Numbered from the stretch's first letter, positions 45,565-57,978 are shown. The stretch: 64,000 nt of DNA from Planctomicrobium sp051465645 (GCF_051465645.1 NZ_CP195790.1:2480001-2544000), one strand, 5' to 3'. Notes: generated by a model from the letters alone, not told the origin. Translations and numbers: made by a program.

Positions 45565-48018
45565 CTATGAGTTTGCCTGAGCGGTTGTGAGTTCGTTCTG
45601 GATCTTCTTCAGACGCTCCAAACTCGCATCCAGCCCGGCTTTCTGTCCTTGAATCCCTTTAATTGCAGCATCAGCATCATTCAAGATCTTCTGTTCCGCC
45701 TCGGTTGCGGCCGCCCGATCCGTTGCGGCCTTCAGGGCAGCTTGAGAATCAGCGACTTGCTTACCAGCAGCTTGCTCAGCCGCCTTGACTGTCGCCACCT
45801 GCTTCTGACCATTATCAACGGCCGCTTTGGAAGCTGCGACCGCTGCCTGAGCATCTTGAACAGCTTTCATACTTGCTGCGTGTGCCGATTGGGCAGCTGC
45901 CAGCAATGGAGCCTGCTTCTCTGCCGCTTGCTTCAAGGTCGCTGCTTCTGCCTGAATTGCCTGAAGAGCTGCTGTTTCAGTAGCTAATGATGCTTCGAGC
46001 TTTGCCTGAGCCTGTTGAGCAGCTGTTGCTGCAGCCTGACGTTCAGCCACTGCCTTCTTCACATCTTCATTCGATTCAATTGCTGCAGCCTCTTCCGCAG
46101 TCGGAGCAGCAGCTTTGTTGAGGTTTTCTGTCGTCGTTTTCGCTTCAGCAACAGCCGGTGTCAGTGTGGCGATTGAAGCCGCGACCTTACCAGCTTTCTC
46201 CTTCAACTCCGCGAACGCTTTCTCAAGTCGAGCTCGTTCGTCAGCCTGCACCTTCAAATCAGCAGCCGTTTTCGTCAGACCAGCCTGAGTCTCTGCAACA
46301 GCCTTTTCTGCGGCTGCAGTCGCTGCTGTCTGATCGAGAACACCTTTCTCAAGTGCCGCCCGCTGAGCAGTCACTTTTGCCAGTGCTTCGGTCAGCTGAG
46401 CCACTTTCGCCTGTTCGACAGCGACGACTTTCTGACGCTCTCCCATCTGTGCCCGAACGCCAGCAATGGCCTTTTCATGTGTCGCAATCTGTGAATTAAG
46501 AGCACCGATTTTCTGCTGCACATCGGCAACCTGCATTGGCACCGTTGGTGGGTTCGTCTTGAACCGAGAAATCTGAGCCGCATCATCTGCATTGAAAACA
46601 GAAACATGACCTGACCAGTCCCCAACGATCAACCGTTTGGTTTCTGCGTCATAAGCAATTTCCATCCCGATGTCAGGTGTCGCAGGGAAGTCACGAACTT
46701 TCGCCCCATCACCATTCCACAAACGTGAGACACGGTCCCGGCCGATGGAGACGATCTGACCTTCACGAGTGAAGTCCATCGCTGTCACTCCACCTGGATG
46801 GGCATCCCAGGACTTCACCAGACCGCCATTCTGCATTTCCCACAACTTGATTGTGCCGTCACTACTTGCACTGGCAACCACGTTGCTGTCTGGTCGCCAG
46901 CTGATATCGTTGATCGAACCTTTGTGTGCCTGCAGATCGTAGAACAGGCTTCCTGTCCCCGCTTCCCAGACGACCACACCATTACTGCGGTCTCCGGATG
47001 CAAGGAGCACGCCGTCTGGACTGAACTCGATCGCTGTGATCCAGTCCGTATGCTTTTTGTTCTCTGAAACAAGCTCACCCGTCTCTGTCGAATAGATTCG
47101 AAGCATCTTCTTGGGACCACCAAGAGCGATCAGAGACAAGTTCGGGCTGAGATCCGCCGCGAGAACTTCGTCATATTCGTCTCCGACTTCGATCTTGCGT
47201 TCGCCGGTCTTCACGTCATAGACAACGACTCGACCGCTGAGCCCACCACGGCCACCACCAACCATGACGAGTGCCCCGTCGCGGCTGAACTTGATGATTT
47301 GTGGCTGACCTTCAGGGTAAGGAAGAACCCCCAACCAGTCGAAAGTATTTGAGTTGAACAGCACGACCTGTCGATGCCCGGACATTGCCGCAACAGATGC
47401 CCATGGGCTTGTCGCTAAAGCAGTCGCAGCAGTGGCGTTCTTTGGAACAACCGGTGGGTCGCCAAAGTAGCGTGTTGGAATCGCAACCTCAGCGGGACGA
47501 GTATTTGTGACCTCGATCTTCGCCAGATTCGGCTTCTTCTTGATCGCAACTTTGCTTCCTGAGTTTTCAGGAGCCCCCAGGTTGATCCACTTCTCGATAA
47601 TGGCCAATTCCGGTGCCGCCAGTTTATCGGCATTCGGCGGCATCTTCGGTTCGCTGGCGTGAGTAATCAGACTGAAGAGATAGCTGTTACCAGCATCGCC
47701 TGGTTCAATGACATCGCCAGATGAACCACCGGCCATCAACGCTGCAAAGTTATCGACAGCCAGACCGCCTCGCTTGTCACTCGCGTTATGGCACGAACCG
47801 CACTTGGCGCGGAAAATCGGCAGAACATGATCAACGAACGTCACCTTCTCGGCGTTCGCCTCTTTCTTCTCTTCGGCACCAAATGCAACGCCCCCGAACA
47901 AAGCGATCGGAAGAAGCCCCGTGCGAACAACGTTCTTCACGAGTGTTCCGAGACTGAAACCTGCTGAACGTTGAAACGATGCGAGACAAGGTTTCTGAAC
48001 CATGCGTCCATTTTTCAT
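45565..48018 (-). CDS. WD40 / planctomycete cytochrome protein with long coiled-coil tail
   Basis: About 817 residues from the ATG at 48018, which leads into a signal-like stretch (VRTGLLPIALFGGVAFGA). A planctomycete cytochrome domain follows with CGSCH (Cys73, Cys76, His77) and NASDKRGGLAVDN. WD40 repeats span about 200-520, with GHRQVVLFNS, ADLSPNLSLIALGG and SWRPDSNVVASASSDGTIKLWE. The last 290 residues are an Ala/Gln/Lys/Glu-rich coiled coil. The role of such proteins is unknown; binding heme and other proteins at the surface is likely. A frame to 48171 exists, but it has no signal support. It follows a terminator, so it may have its own promoter. Confidence 0.85.
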   Translation of the reverse strand: MKNGRMVQKPCLASFQRSAGFSLGTLVKNVVRTGLLPIALFGGVAFGAEEKKEANAEKVTFVDHVLPIFRAKCGSCHNASDKRGGLAVDNFAALMAGGSSGDVIEPGDAGNSYLFSLITHASEPKMPPNADKLAAPELAIIEKWINLGAPENSGSKVAIKKKPNLAKIEVTNTRPAEVAIPTRYFGDPPVVPKNATAATALATSPWASVAAMSGHRQVVLFNSNTFDWLGVLPYPEGQPQIIKFSRDGALVMVGGGRGGLSGRVVVYDVKTGERKIEVGDEYDEVLAADLSPNLSLIALGGPKKMLRIYSTETGELVSENKKHTDWITAIEFSPDGVLLASGDRSNGVVVWEAGTGSLFYDLQAHKGSINDISWRPDSNVVASASSDGTIKLWEMQNGGLVKSWDAHPGGVTAMDFTREGQIVSIGRDRVSRLWNGDGAKVRDFPATPDIGMEIAYDAETKRLIVGDWSGHVSVFNADDAAQISRFKTNPPTVPMQVADVQQKIGALNSQIATHEKAIAGVRAQMGERQKVVAVEQAKVAQLTEALAKVTAQRAALEKGVLDQTAATAAAEKAVAETQAGLTKTAADLKVQADERARLEKAFAELKEKAGKVAASIATLTPAVAEAKTTTENLNKAAAPTAEEAAAIESNEDVKKAVAERQAAATAAQQAQAKLEASLATETAALQAIQAEAATLKQAAEKQAPLLAAAQSAHAASMKAVQDAQAAVAASKAAVDNGQKQVATVKAAEQAAGKQVADSQAALKAATDRAAATEAEQKILNDADAAIKGIQGQKAGLDASLERLKKIQNELTTAQANS

Positions 48019-48148
48019 AGGTAGGAACCGTTCAAGGCAAGACTGCGACTTTTGAGCGCCATGATCAGAAGCCTGTCCAGAAACCTTTTTCCAGACAGAT
48101 CCCGGATCAAAAGAACGCCAATGACCGACATCTGAAATGCGTCGAGGC

Positions 48149-48192
48149 AGGAAATACGAAACGAAGACCATTTCATGTAAATGGTCTTCGTT
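48149..48192 (-). terminator. Rho-independent terminator just after the DUF1549/1553 gene
   Basis: A perfect 14-bp stem (AACGAAGACCATTT at 48160-48173, AAATGGTCTTCGTT at 48179-48192) lies nine bases downstream of the DUF1549/1553 stop. On the minus strand it is followed by TCGTATTTCC. This interrupts any simple four-gene transcript. Confidence 0.75.
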
Positions 48193-48200
48193 CCGACATC

Positions 48201-50624
<2,424 letters not shown>

Positions 50625-50657
50625 AGGTTCGACCGAAAAATCAAAAGTAGGTATTCA

Positions 50658-50730
50658 ATACGAGTTTAAGTAACGCTCGAACTCGTATGATTGGTTCTCA
50701 TCTCGCCCATCAGTACTCTGATCAGGCGAG
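50658..50730 (-). other. Two hairpins in the spacer between the PPC and DUF1549 genes
   Basis: ATACGAGTT and AACTCGTAT (50658-50666, 50680-50688) form a 9-bp stem. CTCGCC/GGCGAG with inner ATCAG/CTGAT forms a second stem at 50702-50730. Both are in a spacer of 143 bases, and U-rich sequence follows the first stem on the minus strand. They may be processing or attenuation sites. Confidence 0.5.
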
Positions 50731-50767
50731 CCTTCCTCATTCGATACAACACAAACACCAACACGAC

Positions 50768-53239
50768 TTACTCGCCGCCAGCGTCGCGTTCCTTTTGCTG
50801 CAAACGCAACTGTTCCAGGCGTGACAATGGCTTTGGAGGTGCTTCAGTTTTTGCAACAACTGGAACAGGTGCTGCCGGCTTCTCTGGATTCGCTTTTGGT
50901 GGAGGTGCAGGCTTGTCAACTCGCAACCGTCCATTGCCCAAGGCGTGATTGATGAAAGCTCCGTTCTCTGGAACTTCCACTTTACAGAAGACGTTCTGGC
51001 TCATTCCGACCGGTGTCGTTTCCGCAGCCTTGATAGTAAACAACAACTCGGTGGTCTCCTTGGTCACCTTCAGAGGTTCGGCAGTTGCACCTGCTGGAAG
51101 GCCCAACAGTTCCACAACAGCTTCACCTTCAAACGCCTTGGCCTGAGTGACCTTCACCACATACGGAATCTCTTTACCCTGTTCGACGGCCCCTTGAGCA
51201 AATTCGAACGTGAGATAACGAGGTTCCACTCGCAATGGTGCAAACGGAGTGACAACTTCGTAATCACCGCCAGCATGCTTTGAGATGCATCGAATGGCAA
51301 TCATCGTCTCGCGAGTCGCGGCTTTATCAGCGGCGTTCAAAGTGATGATGCCCTGGGATTCACCCTTGGCGATCTTGGCTGACCCGTTGGAGCTGATCCC
51401 CGGTGGGTTCTGCAGGAACAGGATTCGAATCTCTTCATCGAAGCCTTCTGCTCGCTCGCACTTCACCACTAGGTTCATCGAACCATTCTGAACGATTGGG
51501 ACTGTTGGTGTTTCAATCCAGCAGCGGAACTTTGGCTTTTCAACGACGACGATCGGCATCCGATTCATTCGTTCTTGCCAGACACGGTCATTGTTATTGG
51601 CCCGAATCATCAGGACATCCTGATAGAGCGGCCCTTCAATTTTGGTGTCAGGACGTGCCGGATCGTTCAGAAATGACTTCACTGGGAAGTAACCGCCGCT
51701 GAGTGGAGCGTTCTCATCTGCATAGAACACGACGGAAGCAGTTCCATCGTTCCGCCAGCTCTCAGGGCATTCAATTCGAACCCCTGGAGGCAACAATTCA
51801 CTGCGGAAATTGACTGGGCCTCCCATATCGCGACGTTGGATGTTCGCAACAATTCCTGAACCGCCACCTTGAGGAATAATAATCTGGTGCTGAACATAGC
51901 GAGCAAACTCAATTGGTGATGCGTCCAACTGTGGTTGCAGTTCACGTACTTCAATTCGGTAGGTGAAGCTCAAATGCCCCCGACTCAAGTGATCCCGAAC
52001 AACAACTGCATACTCGCCATCTTCCGGAATCTTGACCTTCGCAGCACAATCAACACCGCGGCTGTCATCGTCGCTGGCAAGCTGCTTTCCATTTGATACC
52101 TGATTCACAGTAATCAATGGATCGAGCCCTGAACGCAAGCGGCGTGCATAGACTTCGATCTCAATTGTCTGGTCTTTCTTTGCCGTAAACTTGAAGCAGT
52201 CGACGTCACCCTTTTCGCTGATCACACCGTTAAATGCTGCTGGAACTGGACCAGCGGTGGCAACGTTGATGCTGTTGTTCGGTTCCTGCTCCATCACATT
52301 CTGGAAGTTCCCGATTCGAACTGGGTGGGCTGTCGGAGCAACACCAAGCTGATCTCCAACTTCGACCGAATAAGGATCGAGCGGAATCTCGTTAGGGAGA
52401 GTGACTTCTTTTTCGATCGGGCCGTTTACGTCTCCGACGAAGGTCGCCTTGATCGTTTCGCCAGGACGGCCGCCGGCAGGAATCATTGCCAGGGGACGAG
52501 GGAAGTTGCCGACATGCAACAGATAGTTCGCCAGTCCGTCGCCGTTGTAAGAGGCATCACGCACAAGAATGACATACTTGCCGTCCGCTGGAGCAATGAT
52601 CGAAACCATTGAGTCATTGTGGAGGAGAGCAGTGTCATCGTTCGCTGCAAGTTCGAAACGATCCATGTTCAGGATCGCGAGGTACGGATCGAAATAGGTG
52701 GTGCCCGTCGAACGCCCCAATCGCTGACCGAAAATTTCAGCGGTGATTCGTTCGCCTTTTTTCGCTTCGATGATGTAGTAATCAACGTCTTCGCGATCGA
52801 TGCGTCCTTCGATCGTCGTGTTCATCTGAGCGACTTGCGGCTTGTCGAACTCGGTGTTTGGTTCGACTTCTTCGACGACCGGCAATGCCCCGACATGGAA
52901 ATTCCGAAGGTCTGAAAGACCGGTCCGCGTACGAATCCGCATCCGCTGTGTCCCGAGTTTGCAGGTTTCTGCAATCTTCAGGCGGACTTTAATCCGACGA
53001 CCTTGTCTGCGTTCTTCTTCGGCTTTGACCGGTTCGAAGGTCAAGACTTCGATTCCGGTGTCATAGATCAGCAATTCCTCGGCATCATCGAGGTTATCCC
53101 CAAACAACACCACATCGACTTCCTGCCCTCGTTGCGCGCCCAGCGGCTTCAAGGACCGGAAACTCGGTGCAGTGGCATATGAAACCTGTGTGACAAAGAG
53201 CAGTGACGCCAACCCGCACACGGCCGCAATAATTCGCAT
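50768..53239 (-). CDS. PPC-domain exported protein
   Basis: The 823-residue protein begins with a signal peptide (MRIIAAVCGLASLLFVTQVSYA). Two or more PPC (pre-peptidase C-terminal) type beta domains appear about 125-225 and 325-415. Each has the pattern of a conserved acidic Glu/Asn pair then DVDYY or DVDCFKF and a later KYVILVRD or EYAVVVRD. The rest is beta-rich with no catalytic motif. A Pro/Ala/Lys-rich tail ends the protein (PAPPPKANPEKPAAPVPV). PPC domains bind polymers or assist secretion. It lies between the DUF1501 and DUF1549/1553 genes on the same strand. Confidence 0.88.
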   Translation of the reverse strand: MRIIAAVCGLASLLFVTQVSYATAPSFRSLKPLGAQRGQEVDVVLFGDNLDDAEELLIYDTGIEVLTFEPVKAEEERRQGRRIKVRLKIAETCKLGTQRMRIRTRTGLSDLRNFHVGALPVVEEVEPNTEFDKPQVAQMNTTIEGRIDREDVDYYIIEAKKGERITAEIFGQRLGRSTGTTYFDPYLAILNMDRFELAANDDTALLHNDSMVSIIAPADGKYVILVRDASYNGDGLANYLLHVGNFPRPLAMIPAGGRPGETIKATFVGDVNGPIEKEVTLPNEIPLDPYSVEVGDQLGVAPTAHPVRIGNFQNVMEQEPNNSINVATAGPVPAAFNGVISEKGDVDCFKFTAKKDQTIEIEVYARRLRSGLDPLITVNQVSNGKQLASDDDSRGVDCAAKVKIPEDGEYAVVVRDHLSRGHLSFTYRIEVRELQPQLDASPIEFARYVQHQIIIPQGGGSGIVANIQRRDMGGPVNFRSELLPPGVRIECPESWRNDGTASVVFYADENAPLSGGYFPVKSFLNDPARPDTKIEGPLYQDVLMIRANNNDRVWQERMNRMPIVVVEKPKFRCWIETPTVPIVQNGSMNLVVKCERAEGFDEEIRILFLQNPPGISSNGSAKIAKGESQGIITLNAADKAATRETMIAIRCISKHAGGDYEVVTPFAPLRVEPRYLTFEFAQGAVEQGKEIPYVVKVTQAKAFEGEAVVELLGLPAGATAEPLKVTKETTELLFTIKAAETTPVGMSQNVFCKVEVPENGAFINHALGNGRLRVDKPAPPPKANPEKPAAPVPVVAKTEAPPKPLSRLEQLRLQQKERDAGGE

Positions 53240-53322
53240 GAGGAACTCCCGTCCCAGATTCCCTTGACGGCAGATCGCTGCAAATGAGCAACAGTCAAGG
53301 ACGCCTCAGAGTGAACAAAATG

Positions 53323-53360
53323 AAAAAAATCGGCGCAATGGAACCCATCCACCACGCCGA
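53323..53360 (-). terminator. Possible terminator after the DUF1501 gene
   Basis: TCGGCG (53330-53335) pairs with CGCCGA (53355-53360), with an inner ATGG/CCAT pairing, 11 bases past the DUF1501 stop. On the minus strand seven T residues follow. The stem is short, so efficiency is uncertain. Confidence 0.55.
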
Positions 53361-53370
53361 ATTCTCTTAA

Positions 53371-54696
53371 CTAGGCCAACAGGTCCTTGATGATCTCACC
53401 ACCGTCCACAATTTCAATTGGACGATTACCTGGAGCCATCAGTTCTTTATCTGCCACGATTCCGATCGTGTGGTAGATCGTGGTGAACAGGTTTTCGACT
53501 GTCACTGGATCTTCTTCCGGCTCACTGGATGTCGCATTCGACGACCCGTAGACGAAGCCCTTCTTCAATCCACCGCCAGCCAACGCCAGACTGAACACTT
53601 TCGGCCAGTGATCTCGACCAGCTGTATTGTTCATCTTTGGAGTACGGCCGAACTCACTCGACACGATCACCAGAGTTTCATCGAGACGACCGCGTTCTTC
53701 GAGGTCGGTGATCAACGCGCTAAACGCCTTGTCGAACTCAGGAACCGAACGATTGAAGCCTGCAACGATGTTGTCGTGCATGTCCCAGCTTCCGTAGGTC
53801 AGATTGACCAGACGAACTCCGGATTCAACCAGACGGCGAGCGAGCAGCATACGTGCCCCTGCCGTGTTGCGTCCGTACTTGTCACGCATTTCAGCCGATT
53901 CTTTTTCAAGATCGAATGCTTCGCGTGCCTGTGGGGAAGAGATCAGGCTGTAAGCAGACTCGTAGAACGAATCCATTGCCGTGATCTGGTCAGAAACTTC
54001 ACGCTGACGGAAGTATTCGTTAACAGCTTCAAGAGCGGATCGACGACTTGCGAATCGGCTGTCATCGACGCCCTTCGGAAGCTCGAGGTCACGGACTTTG
54101 AAGCCGTTACTTGCCGGATCGCTGCCCAATGCGGAAGGAGCAAATGCAGAACTCAGATACCCACTGCCTGCAAATTCGTTCGGAACGTTTGGAACACAAA
54201 CGTATGGAGGGAGATTATTGCGGCTTCCCATCTGCTGGCTGATTACAGAGCCAACGGAAGGATACTGCAACGCCGGACTTGGACGGTACCCGGTGAACAT
54301 ATTGTGGGTACCGCGCTCGTGAGCGGCTTCCCCGTGTGTCATCGAGCGGATGATGCACAGCTTGTCTGCGATTTTGGCTGTTTCGGCAAACTTTTCACCG
54401 AATCGGACGCCATTCAGCTTCGTCTCGATCGATCGCATCTCACCGCGATATTCAATCGGCGCAAATGGCTTTGGATCGAATGATTCCTGTTGAGCGATCC
54501 CCCCCGGGAGGAAGATGTGAATGATGGACTTCGCAGTTCCTTCGAAGTTCTGATAGTCCTTCAACTCTGCCCGAGCTTGACGAGCCAACAGCATTGGCAA
54601 GGTCAAACTGGTCCCGGCCAGAAAGCCGAGTTGCAGAAAACCACGTCGTGAAAGCTGTTCGAAGTGTGCAGGTGCACAATTAGCACGGAAGGCCAT
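53371..54696 (-). CDS. DUF1501 family exported protein (Tat signal), second copy
   Basis: The ATG at 54696 has GGAG nine bases upstream and starts a 441-residue protein with a twin-arginine signal (SRRGFLQLG, Arg17-Arg18). The frame reaches 54885, but the extra 63 residues have no support. DUF1501 marks are IIHIFLPGGIAQQESFDPK, SMTHGEAAHERGTHNMFTGYRPSP, VIVSSEFGRTPKMN and TAGRDHWPKVFSLALAGGG. Its fold is related to alkaline phosphatases and sulfatases. Unlike the copy at 12.9-14.2 kb, this one is followed by PPC and DUF1549/1553 genes, the usual planctomycete arrangement. Confidence 0.94.
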   Translation of the reverse strand: MAFRANCAPAHFEQLSRRGFLQLGFLAGTSLTLPMLLARQARAELKDYQNFEGTAKSIIHIFLPGGIAQQESFDPKPFAPIEYRGEMRSIETKLNGVRFGEKFAETAKIADKLCIIRSMTHGEAAHERGTHNMFTGYRPSPALQYPSVGSVISQQMGSRNNLPPYVCVPNVPNEFAGSGYLSSAFAPSALGSDPASNGFKVRDLELPKGVDDSRFASRRSALEAVNEYFRQREVSDQITAMDSFYESAYSLISSPQAREAFDLEKESAEMRDKYGRNTAGARMLLARRLVESGVRLVNLTYGSWDMHDNIVAGFNRSVPEFDKAFSALITDLEERGRLDETLVIVSSEFGRTPKMNNTAGRDHWPKVFSLALAGGGLKKGFVYGSSNATSSEPEEDPVTVENLFTTIYHTIGIVADKELMAPGNRPIEIVDGGEIIKDLLA

Positions 54697-55576
54697 CAGC
54701 TGATCTCCAGCAGGCAGGATGACACTCGTTCGGGGAGTTCTTAGTGACAACATTGTCACGTGAACATGAACACCCAAAACCAGGGGCAATCTCAGGCAGG
54801 AAGGAATGTTCCCAAAAGTATGGAAAAATCCCAGGTATTTCGGCAGGCAATTGCGGAGGGAGGTCCCGACTGAGTATTTGCTCAACCGGGCAACAATTAA
54901 TCATAGTCGGTCTTCACATATCCATCAATTGCTGCAAATCCTTCAAATCAGCCTAAATTTGTTGGAATCGTTCGTCAATCTTAAACCTGTCGTTAGTCGG
55001 AAAGATCTTCAAACCCGAATATTAACCCAAACGATTGATATTTCCGGTCCGGAGCAAACCTCGCAACCAGACGATCCGACACCCTCAGCACACACAAGCC
55101 AATGTAACACTGCATGTTACAAACAACGGAAAATCCCGATCCGTTGGAATAATTGATTAATATCTCACTTTGGCGCGGCTCGAATTGTGCGTCAATTCAC
55201 AGAGACTTGCCATCGCCCGAATGTTTCAAAAATCAAACATCCCGGAAAGTCCTCCCACTTCTCCCAAAATTGTGAGCTAACTTTCATTGTCGTGATTTCC
55301 TGAAGACTAAGGGATTTCCTGAATCCTCAGACTCACGGCGTCGCAGCAAGTTCGAAACGTCAATATCGCTCCGATTTGATCCGTATTTGGCGGTCTCCCT
55401 GACCTCCAGTTCGTTGGAATCAGGCCGGTCGCACGATTTGGCGTCTCATTCCGCTGATCACATGAAATCCCGACCAAGCCAGGTTCAGCAGCGAGAACAG
55501 ATTCTCATTGCACTCACTGGGACTGGTTGCAGAAATAAACCGTTCGAGCCAATTGCTTGAACCGCGAGACGCGAAC
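54697..55576. other. 880-base divergent region upstream of the DUF1501 and tad genes
   Basis: This long region lies between two divergent large units and must hold both promoters. It contains the palindrome at 55103-55121 and is moderately AT-rich around it. I find no coding frame with a ribosome binding site, no repeat array and no tRNA. Confidence 0.55.
55103..55121. promoter_or_regulatory. Perfect palindrome TGTAACA-N5-TGTTACA, candidate operator
   Basis: The seven-base arms are perfect inverted copies with a five-base spacer (CTGCA), a common architecture for dimeric repressors or activators. It lies about 405 bases from the DUF1501 start and 455 bases from cpaF, so either unit could be controlled. 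No regulator gene lies nearby. Confidence 0.5.
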
Positions 55577-56899
55577 ATGGCATCACTTCCAACAATTGCG
55601 CCACGCTTTCGAAAAGACCCGAATCAGGTTGATTTTGAAAGTTTGAAACGATTGATCCACGGCAAACTGGTGGACAAACTGGATTTGAACCGACTCGGTG
55701 AACTCCAGGGGGACACTCTGCGCCGAGAAATTCGCCTCGTCGTTGAGCATCTTTGCGATACAGAAAACCCACTCCTCAACCGCTCCGAGCGTGAGCGTCT
55801 CATCGAAGAGGTTCTCGACGAGACATTCGGATTCGGCCCGCTCGAGATCCTGATGAAGCAGGAAGGGGTGGCCGACATCATGATCAACGGCCCCAAGAAG
55901 GTCTTCATCGAGAAGGGTGGCCGAATCCAACGATCTGACGTCACATTTCGCGACAACGATCACCTGCTTCAAATTCTCGATCGAATCGTTTCCCGCGTCG
56001 GTCGTCGAATTGATGAAACGTCGCCCATGTGCGACGCCCGACTCCCGGATGGATCACGACTCAACGCGATCATCCCTCCACTCGCACTGGATGGACCTGC
56101 ACTCACAATTCGAAAGTTCGGCTCGCGTCCACTGTCACTGGAAGACCTGCTGCGATTCGGTGCATTCACACCAGAAATGGTGATGTTATTAGAAGGAGCA
56201 ATGAAAGCCCGACTTAATATTATTATTAGCGGTGGAACAGGTTCAGGGAAAACAACGCTTCTTAATACATTATCAAGCTTCATCCAGAGCGATCAGCGCG
56301 TCATTACAATTGAAGACGCTGCTGAACTTCAGTTGCAACAGGATCACGTTCTCCGACTGGAAACGAGACCGGCCAACATTGAAGGAAAAGGGCAGGTCAC
56401 AGCAACGGACCTTGTGAAGAACGCGCTCCGTATGCGACCAGACCGCATCATCATCGGGGAATGTCGTGGGCCGGAAACGCTCGACATGCTTCAGGCAATG
56501 AACACTGGGCACGAGGGGTCGATGACGACAGTCCACTCCAACAACCCGCGAGATGCTGTCGCCCGTATTGAAACCATGGTCACAATGGGAGGAACTGAAC
56601 TCCCGTTGAAAGCGATTCGCCACCAATTTGCCTCGGCTGTCGACTTGATCATTCAGGCCAGTCGCCTGCAAGGGGGACCGCGAAAGATCACTTACATTAC
56701 AGAAGTGATGTCGATGGAACAGGACACCATTGTGATGCAGGACATCTTCCGATTCTGTCAGGATGGAATCGATGCCGATGGCCGAGCACACGGGCACTTC
56801 GAATCCACAGGAGTGCGTCCGAGCTTTATGCATCGGCTGGAAGCTGCTGGTGTAAAGCTTCCAAACAATCTGTTTATGGCACGCCGCCTAGGCAGTTAG
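55577..56899 (+). CDS. cpaF: CpaF/TadA-type pilus assembly ATPase
   Basis: This cytoplasmic hexameric ATPase powers Tad pilus or type II-like secretion. The 440 residues include an N-terminal helical domain, the family stretch LEILMKQEGVADIMINGP, Walker A SGGTGSGKTT (about 218-227), TIEDAAELQL, and the GECRGPETLDMLQAMNTGHEGSM region with the HSNN motif. I chose the ATG at 55577 because MASLPTIAPRFRKD begins a typical N-terminus; the frame opens at 55508. The DNA around the Walker A (56180-56290) is unusually AT-rich in codon choice. It is followed by tadB and tadC with spacers of 86 and 114 bases. Confidence 0.95.
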   Translation: MASLPTIAPRFRKDPNQVDFESLKRLIHGKLVDKLDLNRLGELQGDTLRREIRLVVEHLCDTENPLLNRSERERLIEEVLDETFGFGPLEILMKQEGVADIMINGPKKVFIEKGGRIQRSDVTFRDNDHLLQILDRIVSRVGRRIDETSPMCDARLPDGSRLNAIIPPLALDGPALTIRKFGSRPLSLEDLLRFGAFTPEMVMLLEGAMKARLNIIISGGTGSGKTTLLNTLSSFIQSDQRVITIEDAAELQLQQDHVLRLETRPANIEGKGQVTATDLVKNALRMRPDRIIIGECRGPETLDMLQAMNTGHEGSMTTVHSNNPRDAVARIETMVTMGGTELPLKAIRHQFASAVDLIIQASRLQGGPRKITYITEVMSMEQDTIVMQDIFRFCQDGIDADGRAHGHFESTGVRPSFMHRLEAAGVKLPNNLFMARRLGS

Positions 56900-56985
56900 C
56901 GATCAGGCAGGCAATGAACAATTAAAGATAGCTAACTCAACCTTACCATAATCAATTCTATTCAATCCATATTTGTGAAATCACG

Positions 56986-57978
56986 ATGGTGACTCTTCCA
57001 GTCCAATTAGATCCGATGACTATCTCGATCATCGCCTTTCTGGGTGTCGCCGGGATGATTGGTGCTATTTTGCTTCTGTTCGATAACAGTAGCGCCAACT
57101 CTCTTGAAGAACGTCTGGATGTTCTCGCTGGCAAGAAAACAGCAGCGAACCAGGAACAGCTCAACGTCACACGAGACGTTTTGCATCTGAACACCAAAAG
57201 CGGATTTGCGTTCATCGCAAGCAAGCTGATGGAACGCTTCAGCGATCTTCGTCTGATCTTCGTTCAGGCAGATGTCTCGATCCGTCCGGACCAGTTTCTG
57301 GGGGTCATGATCGGCAGCGGTCTTGCTGGTGTTGCGATTGGTCTGATCGCGAACGTTCCGCTACCTGCTTACCCACTTTGTGCAATTGCTGGCGCCATTC
57401 TTCCTGTCTGCTGGCTTTACTTCTGCCGTGCACGACGATTCAAAAAGTTTGCGAAGCAGTTACCTGGAGCCATGGAGTTAATTGCTCGAGCCCTGCGTTC
57501 CGGACACTCGATTGCCACTGCGATCAAAGTTGTTGCAGATGAGCTTCCGGAACCGATTTCGAAAGAATTCAACATCGCTTACGAAGAACAGAACCTCGGG
57601 ATTACCGTCGAACAGTCCTTGAAAAACCTGTACACCCGAATGCCAAACCTGGACTACAAGTTTTTCGCGATGGCCGTTGCAATTCAGCGTCAGTCCGGGG
57701 GAGATCTGGCCGAAATTCTCGACAAAATTGGCCACATTATCCGTGAGCGATTTCGCATTCTGGGACAGGTTCAAGCCCTCACCGGGGAAGGTCGAATCTC
57801 TGGAATCGTGCTGATGATTTTGCCCATCGCGCTTTTCTTTGCGGTCTGGTATCTCAACGCTGAATACGTGATGACACTGTTCACCGACGAGATCGGTCGC
57901 CAGTTGGTCGCATGGGCGATCGTCCTGCAGATTCTAGGCGCAATCGCGATCAAGAAGATCATTACCATCAAGGTTTGA
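56986..57978 (+). CDS. tadB: TadB-type inner-membrane pilus assembly protein
   Basis: The 330-residue protein has hydrophobic helices near 10-28, 105-150, 275-295 and 305-325. A cytoplasmic T2SSF (GspF-like) domain occupies about 160-285, with MELIARALRSGHSIATAIKVVADELPEP and FAMAVAIQRQSGGDLAEILDKI. It forms the membrane platform with TadC and the ATPase. The start could also be the internal Met of MTISIIAFLG; neither has a strong ribosome binding site. It lies between cpaF and tadC. Confidence 0.93.
   Translation: MVTLPVQLDPMTISIIAFLGVAGMIGAILLLFDNSSANSLEERLDVLAGKKTAANQEQLNVTRDVLHLNTKSGFAFIASKLMERFSDLRLIFVQADVSIRPDQFLGVMIGSGLAGVAIGLIANVPLPAYPLCAIAGAILPVCWLYFCRARRFKKFAKQLPGAMELIARALRSGHSIATAIKVVADELPEPISKEFNIAYEEQNLGITVEQSLKNLYTRMPNLDYKFFAMAVAIQRQSGGDLAEILDKIGHIIRERFRILGQVQALTGEGRISGIVLMILPIALFFAVWYLNAEYVMTLFTDEIGRQLVAWAIVLQILGAIAIKKIITIKV

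Noticed and set aside
54806..55156. 116-codon plus-strand frame in the 54.7-55.6 kb gap
   Set aside because: No ribosome binding site, no recognisable pattern; it covers the palindrome in a promoter region.
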